Both the position numbers and the translations under genes were made by a program. Below, one piece after another: positions 52,703 to 62,077 of a stretch of DNA of 64,000 bases; the stretch's first letter is position 1, and every line of letters begins with the position of its first letter. Source of the stretch: Pseudoxanthomonas sp. z9 (GTDB taxonomy: Bacteria > Pseudomonadota > Gammaproteobacteria > Xanthomonadales > Xanthomonadaceae). The stretch covers positions 240,292 to 304,291 of the forward strand of contig NZ_VFID01000016.1 of the NCBI RefSeq assembly GCF_006542425.1, in the 5' to 3' direction. The notes beneath the pieces were generated by a model that was not told where the DNA came from, did no database searches, and was given only the letters and a program-made list of their open reading frames with translations.

Positions 52703-54499
52703 TCAGTCGAGGAACTGCAGGCGTGCCAGCTCCGCGTACAGGCCGTCCTGCGCCAGCAGTTCCTCGTGCGTGCCCTGCGCGACGATGCGGCCGCGATCCA
52801 TCACCACGATGCGATCGGCCTTGAGCACCGTGGCCAGGCGATGGGCGATGACCAGGGTGGTGCGGCCCTGCATCAGCCGTTCCAGCGCATGCTGCACGGC
52901 GCGTTCGCTCTGCGCGTCGAGCGCGCTGGTGGCCTCGTCCAGCAACAGGATCGGCGCGTCTTTCAGCAAGGCGCGCGCAATCGCGATGCGCTGCTGCTGG
53001 CCGCCGGACAGGCGCGCGCCGCGTTCGCCCAATTGGCTGTCGAAGCCGTCGGGAAGCTCGCGCAGGAAATCATCGGCCTCGGCCGCCTCGGCGGCGGCGC
53101 GTACCTGCTCGTCGCTGGCGTCGAGTCGACCGTAGCGGATGTTGTCGGCCGCGCTGGCGGCGAAGATGGTCGGTTGCTGGGGAACCAGCGCGATCCGTTC
53201 ACGCAGGCCGGTCGGATCCAGCTCGCGCACATCGACGCCGTCCACGCGGATCGCGCCGGACTGCACGTCATGGAAGCGCAGCAGCATGGAGAACACGGTG
53301 CTCTTGCCGGCACCCGACGGACCCACCAGCGCGACCGTCTCGCCGGGCTTCACCGCCAGGTCGAAGCCATCGAGCGCGGGCAGGTCCGGGCGCGACGGAT
53401 AGTGGAACACCACCTGCTCGAAACGGATCTCGCCATGCAGCGGCTCGGGCAGCGCACGCGGCCGCGCGGGCGCGGCGATGCGCGGCGTTTCCTCGAACAG
53501 TTCGGCGATGCGGCCCATGCCGCCGGCCGCGCGCTGCAACTCGTTCCAGACTTCCGCCAGCGCGCCGACCGAACCACCGCCGATCAGGGCGTAGAGGACG
53601 AACTGGGCCAGCGTGCCGGCGGTCATCGCGCCCTCGGCCACGTCGTGCGCGCCCATCCACAGGACCAGCACGATGGTGCCGAAGATCAGGGTGATGGCCG
53701 CCGCGGTCACCCAGGCCTGGGCGCGGATGCGCCGGCGCGAAGTGTCCACCGCCACCGACAGCGCGGCGTCGAAGCGGCCGCGTTCGTAGCTTTCACGCGC
53801 GTGCGACTGCACGGTGCGCACCGCGCCCAGGGTTTCGCTGGCCAGCGTGTTGGCATCGGCCACCCGGTCCTGGCTGGCGCGCGAGGCCTTGCCCAGCCGG
53901 CGCGAGCCCAGCACGATCGGCAGCACCGCCAGCGGGATGCCCAGCAGCGCGAATCCGGCCAGGCGCGGACTGGTGACGAACAGCATCACCAGGCTGCCGA
54001 TCACGGTCACGCTGCTGCGCAGGGCCACCGACATGCTGCTGGCGACCACGCTGCGCAGCAGTTCGCTGTCGGCGGACAGGCGCGAGATCAGTTCGCCGCT
54101 GCGGGTGCGATCGTGGAATTCCGCGTCCAGGCCGATCAGGTGCGCGTACAGGCGCTGGCGCAGATCCGCCACCACCTTTTCGCCGAGCAACGAGACGAAG
54201 TAGAAGCGCGCGGCGCTGGCCAGCGCCAGCACCACCACCACCACGAACATCGCGCCGAAGGCCTGGTTGATGCCGGCACCGCCGGCGCCGAAGCCCTGGT
54301 CGATCATCTGCTTGAAAGCGGTAGGCAGGCTCAGGGTGGCCACCGAGGCAACCGCCAGGGCGACCAGCCAGGCGGTGAACAGGCCGGCGTGCTGGCGGAT
54401 GAAGGGCCACAACGCGCGCAGGCTGCCCAGCTTGGCCTTGGAGCGGGTAGCGCGGGCATCGTCGGTGCCGGCATCGGCCGGCGCTTGGGCAGCACTCAT
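52703..54499 (-). CDS. ABC exporter (fused membrane and ATPase domains)
   Basis: The 598-residue protein has a six-helix transmembrane domain (about 30-330) and a nucleotide-binding domain (about 360-595). The latter has Walker A LVGPSGAGKSTV, signature LSGGQQQRIAIARAL, Walker B ILLLDEATSALD and the H-loop IAHRLATV. It is a homodimeric type-IV exporter of the MsbA/BmrA kind. The substrate is not apparent; lipids, peptides or drugs are possible. It starts at 54499. Confidence 0.92.
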   Translation of the reverse strand: MSAAQAPADAGTDDARATRSKAKLGSLRALWPFIRQHAGLFTAWLVALAVASVATLSLPTAFKQMIDQGFGAGGAGINQAFGAMFVVVVVLALASAARFYFVSLLGEKVVADLRQRLYAHLIGLDAEFHDRTRSGELISRLSADSELLRSVVASSMSVALRSSVTVIGSLVMLFVTSPRLAGFALLGIPLAVLPIVLGSRRLGKASRASQDRVADANTLASETLGAVRTVQSHARESYERGRFDAALSVAVDTSRRRIRAQAWVTAAAITLIFGTIVLVLWMGAHDVAEGAMTAGTLAQFVLYALIGGGSVGALAEVWNELQRAAGGMGRIAELFEETPRIAAPARPRALPEPLHGEIRFEQVVFHYPSRPDLPALDGFDLAVKPGETVALVGPSGAGKSTVFSMLLRFHDVQSGAIRVDGVDVRELDPTGLRERIALVPQQPTIFAASAADNIRYGRLDASDEQVRAAAEAAEADDFLRELPDGFDSQLGERGARLSGGQQQRIAIARALLKDAPILLLDEATSALDAQSERAVQHALERLMQGRTTLVIAHRLATVLKADRIVVMDRGRIVAQGTHEELLAQDGLYAELARLQFLD

Positions 54500-54520
54500 G
54501 AAGGTTCCATCGGAAACGCT

Positions 54521-54552
54521 GTGGAAGCGGCCCGGCGCCGGACCGCTTCCAC
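54521..54552. repeat. Near-perfect 32-base palindrome
   Basis: GTGGAAGCGG-c-CCGGCGCCGG-a-CCGCTTCCAC pairs throughout except at one C/A position. It lies between the yigZ 3' end and the ABC exporter start on the minus strand and has no T-tract. It could be a REP-like element or an operator of the exporter. Confidence 0.6.
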
Positions 54553-54608
54553 AATGCTTGCGGGTTGGATTCTCGCGCGACCGGATCCTTCCGGATCAAG
54601 CATCCCGA

Positions 54609-55205
54609 TCAGGCATCCGGCTCCGGCCCGGACCAGCGCACCCGGTTACGGGTGGCGTCGCGCAGGTGGATTTTCAAGGCGTCCCCCTGTTCGGCCGGCA
54701 GGCGCAGGCGCAGGCGGGCACCGTGCTCGTCGAAGGACTCGTCCAGTTTCTCCGCGCCGAATCCGGCCAGGGCGGCATGCACGGCTCCCAGGTCCTCGAA
54801 CGGCGCGGCCAGTTCCAGCGTCCGCATCACGATCAGCGGCCTGCGTTCGGCCAGCCGCAGGCATTCGGCGGCCGCGCCACCGTACGCGCGGACCAGACCA
54901 CCGGCGCCCAGCTTGATGCCGCCGTACCAGCGGGTCACCACCACCATCACCTGGTCGTAGCCCTGGCCGTCGATGGCGGCCAGGATCGGACGCCCGGCGG
55001 TGCCGGCCGGTTCGCCGTCGTCGCTGGAGCGGTACTCGGCGCCGATCCGATAGGCCCAGCAATTGTGGGTGGCGGCGGGGTCGGCGACGTCGGCCAGGAA
55101 CGCCAACGCGTCCTCCGGGCTGGCCACCGGCGCGGCGGCGACCAGGAATCGGCTGTGCTTGACCTCCAGCAGGTGCGAGGCCTGGGCGGCCAGGGTGTGG
55201 CTCAT
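54609..55205 (-). CDS. yigZ: YigZ/IMPACT family protein
   Basis: The 198-residue protein has the UPF0029 N-terminal domain (HNCWAYRIG, DDGEPAGTAGRPIL, VVVTRWYGGIKLGAGGLVRAYG) and a C-terminal domain of the ferredoxin-like kind. IMPACT relatives bind ribosome-linked regulators in eukaryotes; the bacterial role is unknown. Its ATG overlaps the anti-sigma stop (55202-55205), so it is coupled to the sigma/anti-sigma pair. Confidence 0.85.
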   Translation of the reverse strand: MSHTLAAQASHLLEVKHSRFLVAAAPVASPEDALAFLADVADPAATHNCWAYRIGAEYRSSDDGEPAGTAGRPILAAIDGQGYDQVMVVVTRWYGGIKLGAGGLVRAYGGAAAECLRLAERRPLIVMRTLELAAPFEDLGAVHAALAGFGAEKLDESFDEHGARLRLRLPAEQGDALKIHLRDATRNRVRWSGPEPDA

Positions 55206-56317
55206 TCGCCCAGCAGTTCCTTCAGATCGTCGGGAACCTTCTGGAAGGGATGGTTCTGCTTGAAGCGCACCAGGCTGTCGGTCGCGCTGGCGCGATCGCC
55301 CAGATCCCGGCGCAGGCGGATGCGCTCCAGCCAGTCTTCCGGCGGCAGCTTGGTGTCCTCGATGACCGGCAACTGCAGGTCGGTGCGCTTGAGCGCGTTG
55401 CGGGTGGCACTGGCAGGGGCCGGCACGACCGGCGCCGAAGTGGTGATCGCGGGCTGCGGCGGCGCGGGCTGCGGCGTGGCCTTGGGCGCGGAGAGGACGC
55501 GCCGCGCGCGCGCCTCCGCGCCGCCACGGGCGGCTTCGGCCGCGTCGGCGGCATCGCGGGCCTGTTCAGCGCGCGCCTTCTCGCGACTGGCGGCAATCGC
55601 GGCGGCGGTTTCCGGATCGGCGACGAAGCCCGGGCGATCGGCGCCGCTGGCATTCCCGTAGGACTGCACGGACGCGGGTGGCATGGCGACGCTGTCCAGG
55701 GTGGTGGCATCGGCGCGGGCTGTCGCGGCGACAGGCGGGGGGGGCGCAGGCGGCGCGGCCAGCGGGTGGCCGTATTCGACGGCGGGTACGGATGCCGGCT
55801 CGGCCGCGGCTTGCGGAGCGGGAGCCTGCCGTCTGGCGGGCGGGGTGGCTTCACGCGTGGCCACGCGTTCGGCCGGGCCGCGATGGGGCATGGCCATCGG
55901 CTTGGCCACCGTGGGTGGCTGCACGACCGAGGCCGGTGCCGGCGGGGCGACTTGCCGGGCGGATGCGGGCGGGGCGTCGGCCGGCGCGGCGTCCGCGGCG
56001 TCCGCCGCCTGGGGTTCGTCGGCGATCACGAGGCGCGCCTCGGGCAAGGCCGTCTGCTCCGCCGAGGGGACCTCGTCGACCGGTCGAAGCTGCCAGGCGA
56101 TGCCCACCGCCAGCAGGGCGCTGGCGGCCAGGCCCATCGCCACGGGCCAGCGCGGTTTGCGCGGCGCGGCCGCACGGGCCGCCACCGCGTCGTGCGCAGC
56201 CGCCAGGATGCGGGCATCAAGCGTGGGCGAGGGCTCGCCGTGCGGCCCCAGCCGCGCCAGCTGATCGGCCAGCTGGCGTTCTTCGGCACTCAACGGTTCG
56301 GGGGGACGGCGGTTCAT
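55202..56317 (-). CDS. Anti-sigma-like membrane protein with long periplasmic tail
   Basis: The ATG at 56317 overlaps the sigma stop at 56314. The 371-residue protein has a cytosolic N-terminus (SAEERQLADQLARLGPHGEP, about 10-30), one membrane helix (about 57-76: WPVAMGLAASALLAVGIAWQ) and a very Ala/Pro-rich periplasmic part. It ends with a conserved charged segment (EDWLERIRLRRDLGDRASAT, then HPFQKVPDDLKELL). The layout is that of an ECF anti-sigma factor, but no ZAS zinc motif is seen. Binding to the sigma factor is inferred from coupling. Confidence 0.75.
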   Translation of the reverse strand: MNRRPPEPLSAEERQLADQLARLGPHGEPSPTLDARILAAAHDAVAARAAAPRKPRWPVAMGLAASALLAVGIAWQLRPVDEVPSAEQTALPEARLVIADEPQAADAADAAPADAPPASARQVAPPAPASVVQPPTVAKPMAMPHRGPAERVATREATPPARRQAPAPQAAAEPASVPAVEYGHPLAAPPAPPPPVAATARADATTLDSVAMPPASVQSYGNASGADRPGFVADPETAAAIAASREKARAEQARDAADAAEAARGGAEARARRVLSAPKATPQPAPPQPAITTSAPVVPAPASATRNALKRTDLQLPVIEDTKLPPEDWLERIRLRRDLGDRASATDSLVRFKQNHPFQKVPDDLKELLGE

Positions 56318-56868
56318 TCGTTCAGTCTCGCGCGCAACTTGTCCATCGCGTAACGCAGCCGCGATTTGACGGTTTCCCGACCCACGCCGGTGATGTCGCC
56401 GATTTCCTCCAGGCTCAGTTCCTGCTCCAGCCGCAACTGCACCACCTGGCGCTGGTCCTCGGGAAGTTCGGACAACGCCATCTGCAGGCGCCGCCGCTGC
56501 TCGAACTCGGAGAGCTGCCGCTCGGGCGTGTCCGGATCCGGCACCCGCGCGGTGCGCTCGTCCGCGTCCTCGGGGGCCGCCGGGCGATGGCGGGCGGCCC
56601 GCCAATGGTCGTTCAGGCGATTGTGGGCGATCCGGAACAGCCAGGTGGTGAAGGCCGCCTCCGGTTTCCAGCCCTGGCGCGCACTGATGACCCGCTGCCA
56701 GACATCCTGGAAAAACTCGTCCGCCAGCGCGCCGTCGCGCAGGTTGCGCAACAGGAACCGGTACAGCGGTCCCCGGTGGCGGGCGTAGAGCCGCTCGAAA
56801 GCCGATGCATCGCCGGCGGCGTAGGCCAGCATCAATGCTTCATCGGCGGGTTCGGCGGCGTCGTTCAC
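56314..56868 (-). CDS. ECF-type RNA polymerase sigma factor
   Basis: The product has region 2 (AFERLYARHRGPLYRFLLRN, FFQDVWQRVISAR) and region 4 (LPEDQRQVVQLRLEQELS, LEEIGDITGVGRETVKSRLR). The GTG at 56868 (before NDAAEPADEAL) is my choice; ATG 56994 in frame is an alternative, and neither has a good ribosome site. The acidic N-terminus (EPADEALMLAYAAGDA) is usual. It heads an overlapping three-gene chain with the anti-sigma and yigZ genes. Confidence 0.78.
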   Translation of the reverse strand: MNDAAEPADEALMLAYAAGDASAFERLYARHRGPLYRFLLRNLRDGALADEFFQDVWQRVISARQGWKPEAAFTTWLFRIAHNRLNDHWRAARHRPAAPEDADERTARVPDPDTPERQLSEFEQRRRLQMALSELPEDQRQVVQLRLEQELSLEEIGDITGVGRETVKSRLRYAMDKLRARLNE

Positions 56869-57181
56869 TGCGATCAGCGTAAGGGCTTCGCGCTTTTCCG
56901 GGAAGCGGCCGAGCGTCAGGTTGCTGAACGAAAATGCATCCGGCACGGGGCAGGACGCTTCGAAAAGCAGGGCGGGGACCGGAACGAAATGCATGTCCGT
57001 GAAAACGGATGGACGGCCATTGCGGGGTTCGCACCGGAGTTTGTGGCGCGGGTTGCCGTTCACGGACCGCATTGGCGTTATGCTCGGCACGGGGAACTTT
57101 CATTTGAAGCCAATGCTGTCCGGAACCGGGGTGCCCAGCCAGAACGAGCGTGTCGGCACCTTGCCCGGCGAAGGAGAGGCG

Positions 57182-60022
57182 GTGGCACCCGAACGGATCC
57201 TGGGCGTGCTGCTGGAAGGCCTGCCGCCAGGCGCCGAACTGGCGATCAGCTGGCGCGACTGGGCGCTGGGCGCGGGCGGCGTCGCCACGGCCGAAGCCCC
57301 CGCCGGCCTGCGCCGGCGCGCCGAACACGCGCTGAGCGAGGGTTCGCCGGTCGACCCGGAGGATGGCTGGCTGCTGGCCTGGGAAAACGCCGACGGCAAC
57401 GCGCGGATGGCACTGGCGGTGGCATTGCCGCAACCGGTGCCGGAGGCGAGGCGCGACTCCTGGTGCCGGCTGGCCAAGGCGATGATCGGCGCGACCCTGG
57501 ACACGGCGCGCGCGCATGCCCGGATCGTTTCGCTGGAAAAATCCAAGCGCCTGCAGCAGGCGCTGTACGAAATCGCCGATCTGGCCGGCACCGGGCTGGA
57601 GATGAGCGAGATGCTCCGCCGCATCCACGCGGTGGTGAATTCGCTGATGTATGCGGAGAACTGCTACATCGTTTCCTACGACGACCAGCGCCGGACCATC
57701 CGCTTCCTGTATTTCGCCGATCAGAAGGATGCCTACGTCGCCGAGCCGGAGCGCGAGTTCACCGAAGAGGAGATGGCCAACAGCATGACCTTCGCGCTGC
57801 TGCGCCACGGCCAGCCGTTGCGCGGACCTTCGGCGGTGATCCGGCAGAAACTGGGGGTCATCCGCGATCCCAGCCACGGCCCGGACAGCCTGGACTGGCT
57901 GGGCGTGCCGATGCGCCGCGACGATCGCGTGTGCGGCGCCATCGTGGTGCAGAGCTACGACACCCCGGCCAGCTATGCCGACGAGGATCGCGCGCTGCTG
58001 GGCTACGTGGCCCAGCACATCCTCACCGCGCTGGATCGCAAGCACGCGCACGCGGACCTGGAACACCGGGTGGAAGCGCGCACCCACGAACTGCAGCGCG
58101 CCAACCGCGAGCTGCAGGCCGAAATCATCGAGCGCAAGCGCGCGGAGAAACTGCAGAGCGCGCTGTTCCGGATCGCCGACCTCGCCATCACCTCCGAGAG
58201 CCTGGAGCGCTTCTACGCCGACGTGCACGCGGTGGTGGACGAACTGATCGACGCGCGCAATTTCTACATCGCGCTGCTCAGCGAGGACCGGCAGACCCTG
58301 ACCTTCCCGTATTCGATCGACGAGCGCGACCCGCTGCGGCGGTCGCGCCGGATCGGCAACGGCCTGACCGAATACGTCATCGAGACCGGAAAGGCGCTAT
58401 TGGCCGACCGCGCCGTCATCGCCCAGCTCAGCGGCGAGGGCAAGGTCGTCCAGCACGGACCGCCGGCCCACAGCTGGCTGGGCGTGCCGCTGTTCCAGGG
58501 CGACGACGTGCAGGGCGTGGTGGTGGTGCAGAGTTATTCGCCGGAGGTGAAGTTCACCCAGCACGACCAGAGCCTGCTGAACTTCGTCGCCCACAACATC
58601 GGCAACGGCCTGGGCCGGCAGCGCGCGCAGGAGAACCTGCGCGCCGCGCACGCCGAGCTGGAACGGCGGGTGGAGGAACGTACCCGCGAGCTGGCCGACG
58701 CCAACACCCAGCTGCGCGCCCAGATCAACGAACGCCTGCGCGCCGAGCAGCGCCTGACCTACCAGGCCACCCACGACGCGCTGACCGGACTGCCCAATCG
58801 CCCGCATCTGCTGGACCGGCTGTCCGCGGCCATCGAGCGTGCCCGGCATGGCGACGGCCAGGCGTTCGCGGTGCTGTTCCTGGATCTGGATCGCTTCAAG
58901 CTGGTCAACGACAGCATCGGCCACGCGGCCGGCGACGAACTGCTGATCGAGGTGGCGCGCCGCATCACCATGACCGTGCGCGGCAGCGACGTGGTCTCGC
59001 GCCTGGGCGGCGACGAGTTCGCCATCCTGATGGAGTACGCCGACGGCGAGGAGAACATCCGCGAGCTGGCGCAGCGCTTGCTGGCGGTGCTGAGCCGGCC
59101 GATGTGGGTGGCCGGGCGCGAACTGTATCCCTCGGCCAGCCTGGGCATCGCGGTCTGGCACCCGCGCTACCGCAACGGCGAGGAACTGCTGCGCGACGCC
59201 GACGCGGCGATGTACCGGGCCAAGGAACAGGGGCGTGATCGCTGCGCGATGTTCGACGAGGCCATGCGCGAGGCGGCGATGCACAGCCTGGATCTGCAGG
59301 CGGACCTGCGCCGCGCGATCAACAACCGCGATTTCGTGCCGTACTACCAGCCGATCCTGCGGCTGGACGACGGCGAGGTGGTCGGTTACGAGGCGTTGCT
59401 GCGCTGGCAGCACGAGCGGCGCGGATTGCTGGCGCCGGCCGAGTTCATCAGCCTGGGCGAGGACAGCGGGTTGATCGAACAGGTCGACTGGCTGATCTAC
59501 GAACAGGTGGTGAGCCAGATCGCGCGCGGCGGCGATGGCTATGTGTCGGTCAACGTGTCGCCACGGCATTTCCGCTCACCGGACTTCGCCGACCGCCTGC
59601 TGGCGCTGTTCGAGGCCCAGGGCGCGGATCCGGCGCGGTTGCGGGTGGAAATCACGGAGGTGGCGCTGCTCGACGACGCGCCGCGCACCTTGCGCATCCT
59701 CAGCACGCTGCGCGAGCACGGCATCCTGGCGCAGCTCGACGACTTCGGCACCGGTTTCTCGGCGCTGTCGTACCTCCACCGTTTTCCGATCTCGGTACTG
59801 AAGATCGATCGCAGCTTCGTGGCCGGCATCGGTGACGAAACCCGGCCGGAGAGTCCCGGCCTGGTCCGCGCCATCCTCGCGCTGGCCAGCACCCTGGGCA
59901 TCGACACCATCGCCGAGGGCATCGAGACCGAGGAGCAGCGCAGCGCCTTGCTGGAACTGGGCTGCAACTTCGGCCAGGGCTACCTGCTGGGACGGCCCGC
60001 CGCGCACATGGGCGCCCGCTGA
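57182..60022 (+). CDS. GAF-GAF-GGDEF-EAL cyclic-di-GMP protein
   Basis: The GTG at 57182 follows AAGGAG by five bases and is my start; longer in-frame starts (57080, 57113) lack a site. The 946-residue protein has GAF 1 (about 120-285), a coiled coil, GAF 2 (about 330-480), another coiled coil, then a GGDEF domain with GGDEF at 609-613 (RLGGDEFAIL) and an EAL domain with EAL at 737-739 (GYEALLRW; DDFGTGFSALSYL downstream). Both catalytic motifs look intact, so it may both make and break c-di-GMP, with GAF ligands setting the balance. It is divergent from the sigma gene. Confidence 0.9.
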   Translation: MAPERILGVLLEGLPPGAELAISWRDWALGAGGVATAEAPAGLRRRAEHALSEGSPVDPEDGWLLAWENADGNARMALAVALPQPVPEARRDSWCRLAKAMIGATLDTARAHARIVSLEKSKRLQQALYEIADLAGTGLEMSEMLRRIHAVVNSLMYAENCYIVSYDDQRRTIRFLYFADQKDAYVAEPEREFTEEEMANSMTFALLRHGQPLRGPSAVIRQKLGVIRDPSHGPDSLDWLGVPMRRDDRVCGAIVVQSYDTPASYADEDRALLGYVAQHILTALDRKHAHADLEHRVEARTHELQRANRELQAEIIERKRAEKLQSALFRIADLAITSESLERFYADVHAVVDELIDARNFYIALLSEDRQTLTFPYSIDERDPLRRSRRIGNGLTEYVIETGKALLADRAVIAQLSGEGKVVQHGPPAHSWLGVPLFQGDDVQGVVVVQSYSPEVKFTQHDQSLLNFVAHNIGNGLGRQRAQENLRAAHAELERRVEERTRELADANTQLRAQINERLRAEQRLTYQATHDALTGLPNRPHLLDRLSAAIERARHGDGQAFAVLFLDLDRFKLVNDSIGHAAGDELLIEVARRITMTVRGSDVVSRLGGDEFAILMEYADGEENIRELAQRLLAVLSRPMWVAGRELYPSASLGIAVWHPRYRNGEELLRDADAAMYRAKEQGRDRCAMFDEAMREAAMHSLDLQADLRRAINNRDFVPYYQPILRLDDGEVVGYEALLRWQHERRGLLAPAEFISLGEDSGLIEQVDWLIYEQVVSQIARGGDGYVSVNVSPRHFRSPDFADRLLALFEAQGADPARLRVEITEVALLDDAPRTLRILSTLREHGILAQLDDFGTGFSALSYLHRFPISVLKIDRSFVAGIGDETRPESPGLVRAILALASTLGIDTIAEGIETEEQRSALLELGCNFGQGYLLGRPAAHMGAR

Positions 60023-60046
60023 GCGGCGGACGGCGGCGTCCGCCGC
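60023..60046 (+). terminator. Hairpin after the GGDEF-EAL gene
   Basis: GCGGCGGACG and CGTCCGCCGC form a ten-base stem with loop GCGG, starting at the last base of the stop codon. It has no T-tract, so termination would be Rho-assisted. Confidence 0.5.
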
Positions 60047-60072
60047 CGGGATTGAATCAAACCATTCGCTTC

Positions 60073-60103
60073 GCCGTCCCGGGAAAGCCCGCGCCGGGAC
60101 GGC
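60073..60103. terminator. Second hairpin between the convergent genes
   Basis: GCCGTCCCGG (60073-60082) and CCGGGACGGC (60094-60103) form a ten-base stem with an 11-base loop. It lies 26 bases from the 3' end of the vWA gene, so it may protect or terminate that transcript. Confidence 0.5.
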
Positions 60104-60129
60104 GCTCCTTGCCGATGGTGTGCCTTTGC

Positions 60130-61941
60130 CTATTCGCCGGCGGCGATGGCGGGCGTATCGGTCGCCTGCGCGGAGGCGAGTTGCCGCGCCTGTTCCACCA
60201 TGCCGGTGAATTCGCGGCGCAGGCCGAACCGATCCGCGCCTTCGGCGCCGCGCGCGGCGGCCAGTACCTGGGCCCAGCTCCAGTTGTCGATGTGCTGCCC
60301 GCCGCGCAGCAGGTCGGCGTAGGCCGCCACCGCGGTGGCGAAGCGGAAGCCTTCGCTGGGTTTCGGGCTCAGGGCATCGGCGCGGATCGGTGTCGCGATC
60401 AGGCGACTGGCGTCCTGGCCCGGTGGCTTGTAGCGCAACTGGAGGTGGGCGATCTCGCCACCGGCTACGCCGCGCGATGCGGACGCGGTATTGGAGCCGG
60501 CCTGGCCATAGCGCAGCGGCGGCAGGCGATCGGCGCCGGAACCGGTGGGTGTGATCTCGTACAGCGCGGTGACTTCGTGGCCCGCGCCGATATCGCCGGC
60601 ATCGACCTTGTCGTTGGCGAAGTCCTCGCGCTTGAGCAGGCGATTCTCGTAGCCGATCAGGCGGTACTCGGACACGTAGGCCGGATTGAACTCGATCTGG
60701 ATCTTCACGTCGCGGGCGATGGTCAGCAAGGTGGACTGCATTTCCTCCACCAGCACCTTGCGTGCCTCCTGCAGGGTGTCGATGTAGGCATGGTTGCCAT
60801 CGCCGACGTCGGCCAGCCGCTCGGCCATCGCGTCGTTGTAATTGCCCTGGCCGAAGCCCAGCGTGGTCAGCGCGATGCCCGATTTGCGCTGATCGCCGAC
60901 CAGCGTCTCCAGTGCGCCCTGGTCGACGGTGCCGACATTGAAATCGCCGTCGGTAGCCAGGATCACCCGGTTGACGCCATCCTTCACGAACGCCTGCCTG
61001 GCCATCGCGTAGGCCAGCCGGATGCCGTCGCCGCCGTTGGTCGAACCGCCGGCCTGCAGGTGGTCCAGCGCGCCGAGGATCTCGTCGTGGTGGTCGCCAG
61101 GGGTAGGCGGAAGCACCAGTCCCGCCGAACCGGCATAGACCACCATGGAGACGCGATCCTGCGAGCGCAGCTGTGGTACCAGTTGCGCGAACGCCTGTTT
61201 CAGCAACGGCAGCTTGTCCGGCGAATCCATCGAGCCGGAGGTGTCGATGAGGAACACGAGGTTGGCGGGCGGCAGGGTCGCCTTGGGCACGTCGTAGCCC
61301 TTGATGCCGACCATCAGGATCTGGCGCTTGCCGTTCCAGGGCGCGGCGGCGAGTTCGGTGGTCACCCGGAATGGCGTGTCGCGATTGGCCGGCGCGGGAT
61401 GGTGATAGTCGAAGTAGTTGATGAACTCCTCCGCGCGCACCGCGTCGGCGGGCGGGCGGACGCCATCGCGCAGCATTCGCCGCACGTTGCTGTAGCTGCC
61501 GGTATCCACGTCGATGGAGAAGGTCGACACCGGCTGCTCGCCGACGCGGTGGACCGGGTTGTCGTCGCGTGCGGCGTAGCGTTCGGTGTTCGCCGGTTCG
61601 GATGGGGAGACGAACCCGGGACTTTGCAGCGCCACGTACCCGGCGTTCATCTTCATGGCGGCGGGAGGGGGAGGCGCCGCGGCCGCGCTGGGCATGGGGC
61701 GGCCGTATTCGGCTCGCACCCGGGCATCGGCCTGTTGACGGACCCGGACCGTGTCCAGGGTGGCGCTGGCGGCTGCCGCGTCGGCGGCGGCGGACGCCTC
61801 GGCCGCGACCAGGTTCGCGGTGATGTCGGCGTCAGGAGCGCCGGAGGACGTGGATGACGGCGACTGCGCCACCGGCTGCGACTGGCAGGCGGCCAGCAGG
61901 GCAATGGCGAGCAGGGTGAGGCTGGGACGAGCGTGGCGCAT
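60130..61941 (-). CDS. Von Willebrand factor A-domain lipoprotein (YfbK-like)
   Basis: The 603-residue protein has a lipobox (TLLAIALLAACQSQ, C19). A conserved N-terminal vWA-associated domain (about 115-195: FSTFSIDVDTGSYSNVRRML-like start, EEFINYFDYHHPAP) follows. The vWA domain (about 208-385) carries the MIDAS DTSGSMDSPDK and TDGDFNVGT, and a DUF3520 C-terminal part is last (about 395-575). It probably mediates metal-dependent protein contacts at the outer membrane or periplasm. It is three genes from the sigma factor, in the same cluster but not the same transcript. Confidence 0.87.
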   Translation of the reverse strand: MRHARPSLTLLAIALLAACQSQPVAQSPSSTSSGAPDADITANLVAAEASAAADAAAASATLDTVRVRQQADARVRAEYGRPMPSAAAAPPPPAAMKMNAGYVALQSPGFVSPSEPANTERYAARDDNPVHRVGEQPVSTFSIDVDTGSYSNVRRMLRDGVRPPADAVRAEEFINYFDYHHPAPANRDTPFRVTTELAAAPWNGKRQILMVGIKGYDVPKATLPPANLVFLIDTSGSMDSPDKLPLLKQAFAQLVPQLRSQDRVSMVVYAGSAGLVLPPTPGDHHDEILGALDHLQAGGSTNGGDGIRLAYAMARQAFVKDGVNRVILATDGDFNVGTVDQGALETLVGDQRKSGIALTTLGFGQGNYNDAMAERLADVGDGNHAYIDTLQEARKVLVEEMQSTLLTIARDVKIQIEFNPAYVSEYRLIGYENRLLKREDFANDKVDAGDIGAGHEVTALYEITPTGSGADRLPPLRYGQAGSNTASASRGVAGGEIAHLQLRYKPPGQDASRLIATPIRADALSPKPSEGFRFATAVAAYADLLRGGQHIDNWSWAQVLAAARGAEGADRFGLRREFTGMVEQARQLASAQATDTPAIAAGE

Positions 61942-62077
61942 GGCGATTCTCCCGATGGGTCGGGAAGGTCAAACGCATGCGGAAGAAAAACGGGGTTGAG
62001 CCGGCTGGAGATCGGGAACAAAGCGGGACGGGTGGACCGCAGATCGGGCCGGCCAACGCCGGGCCGGAACGGGTGCG

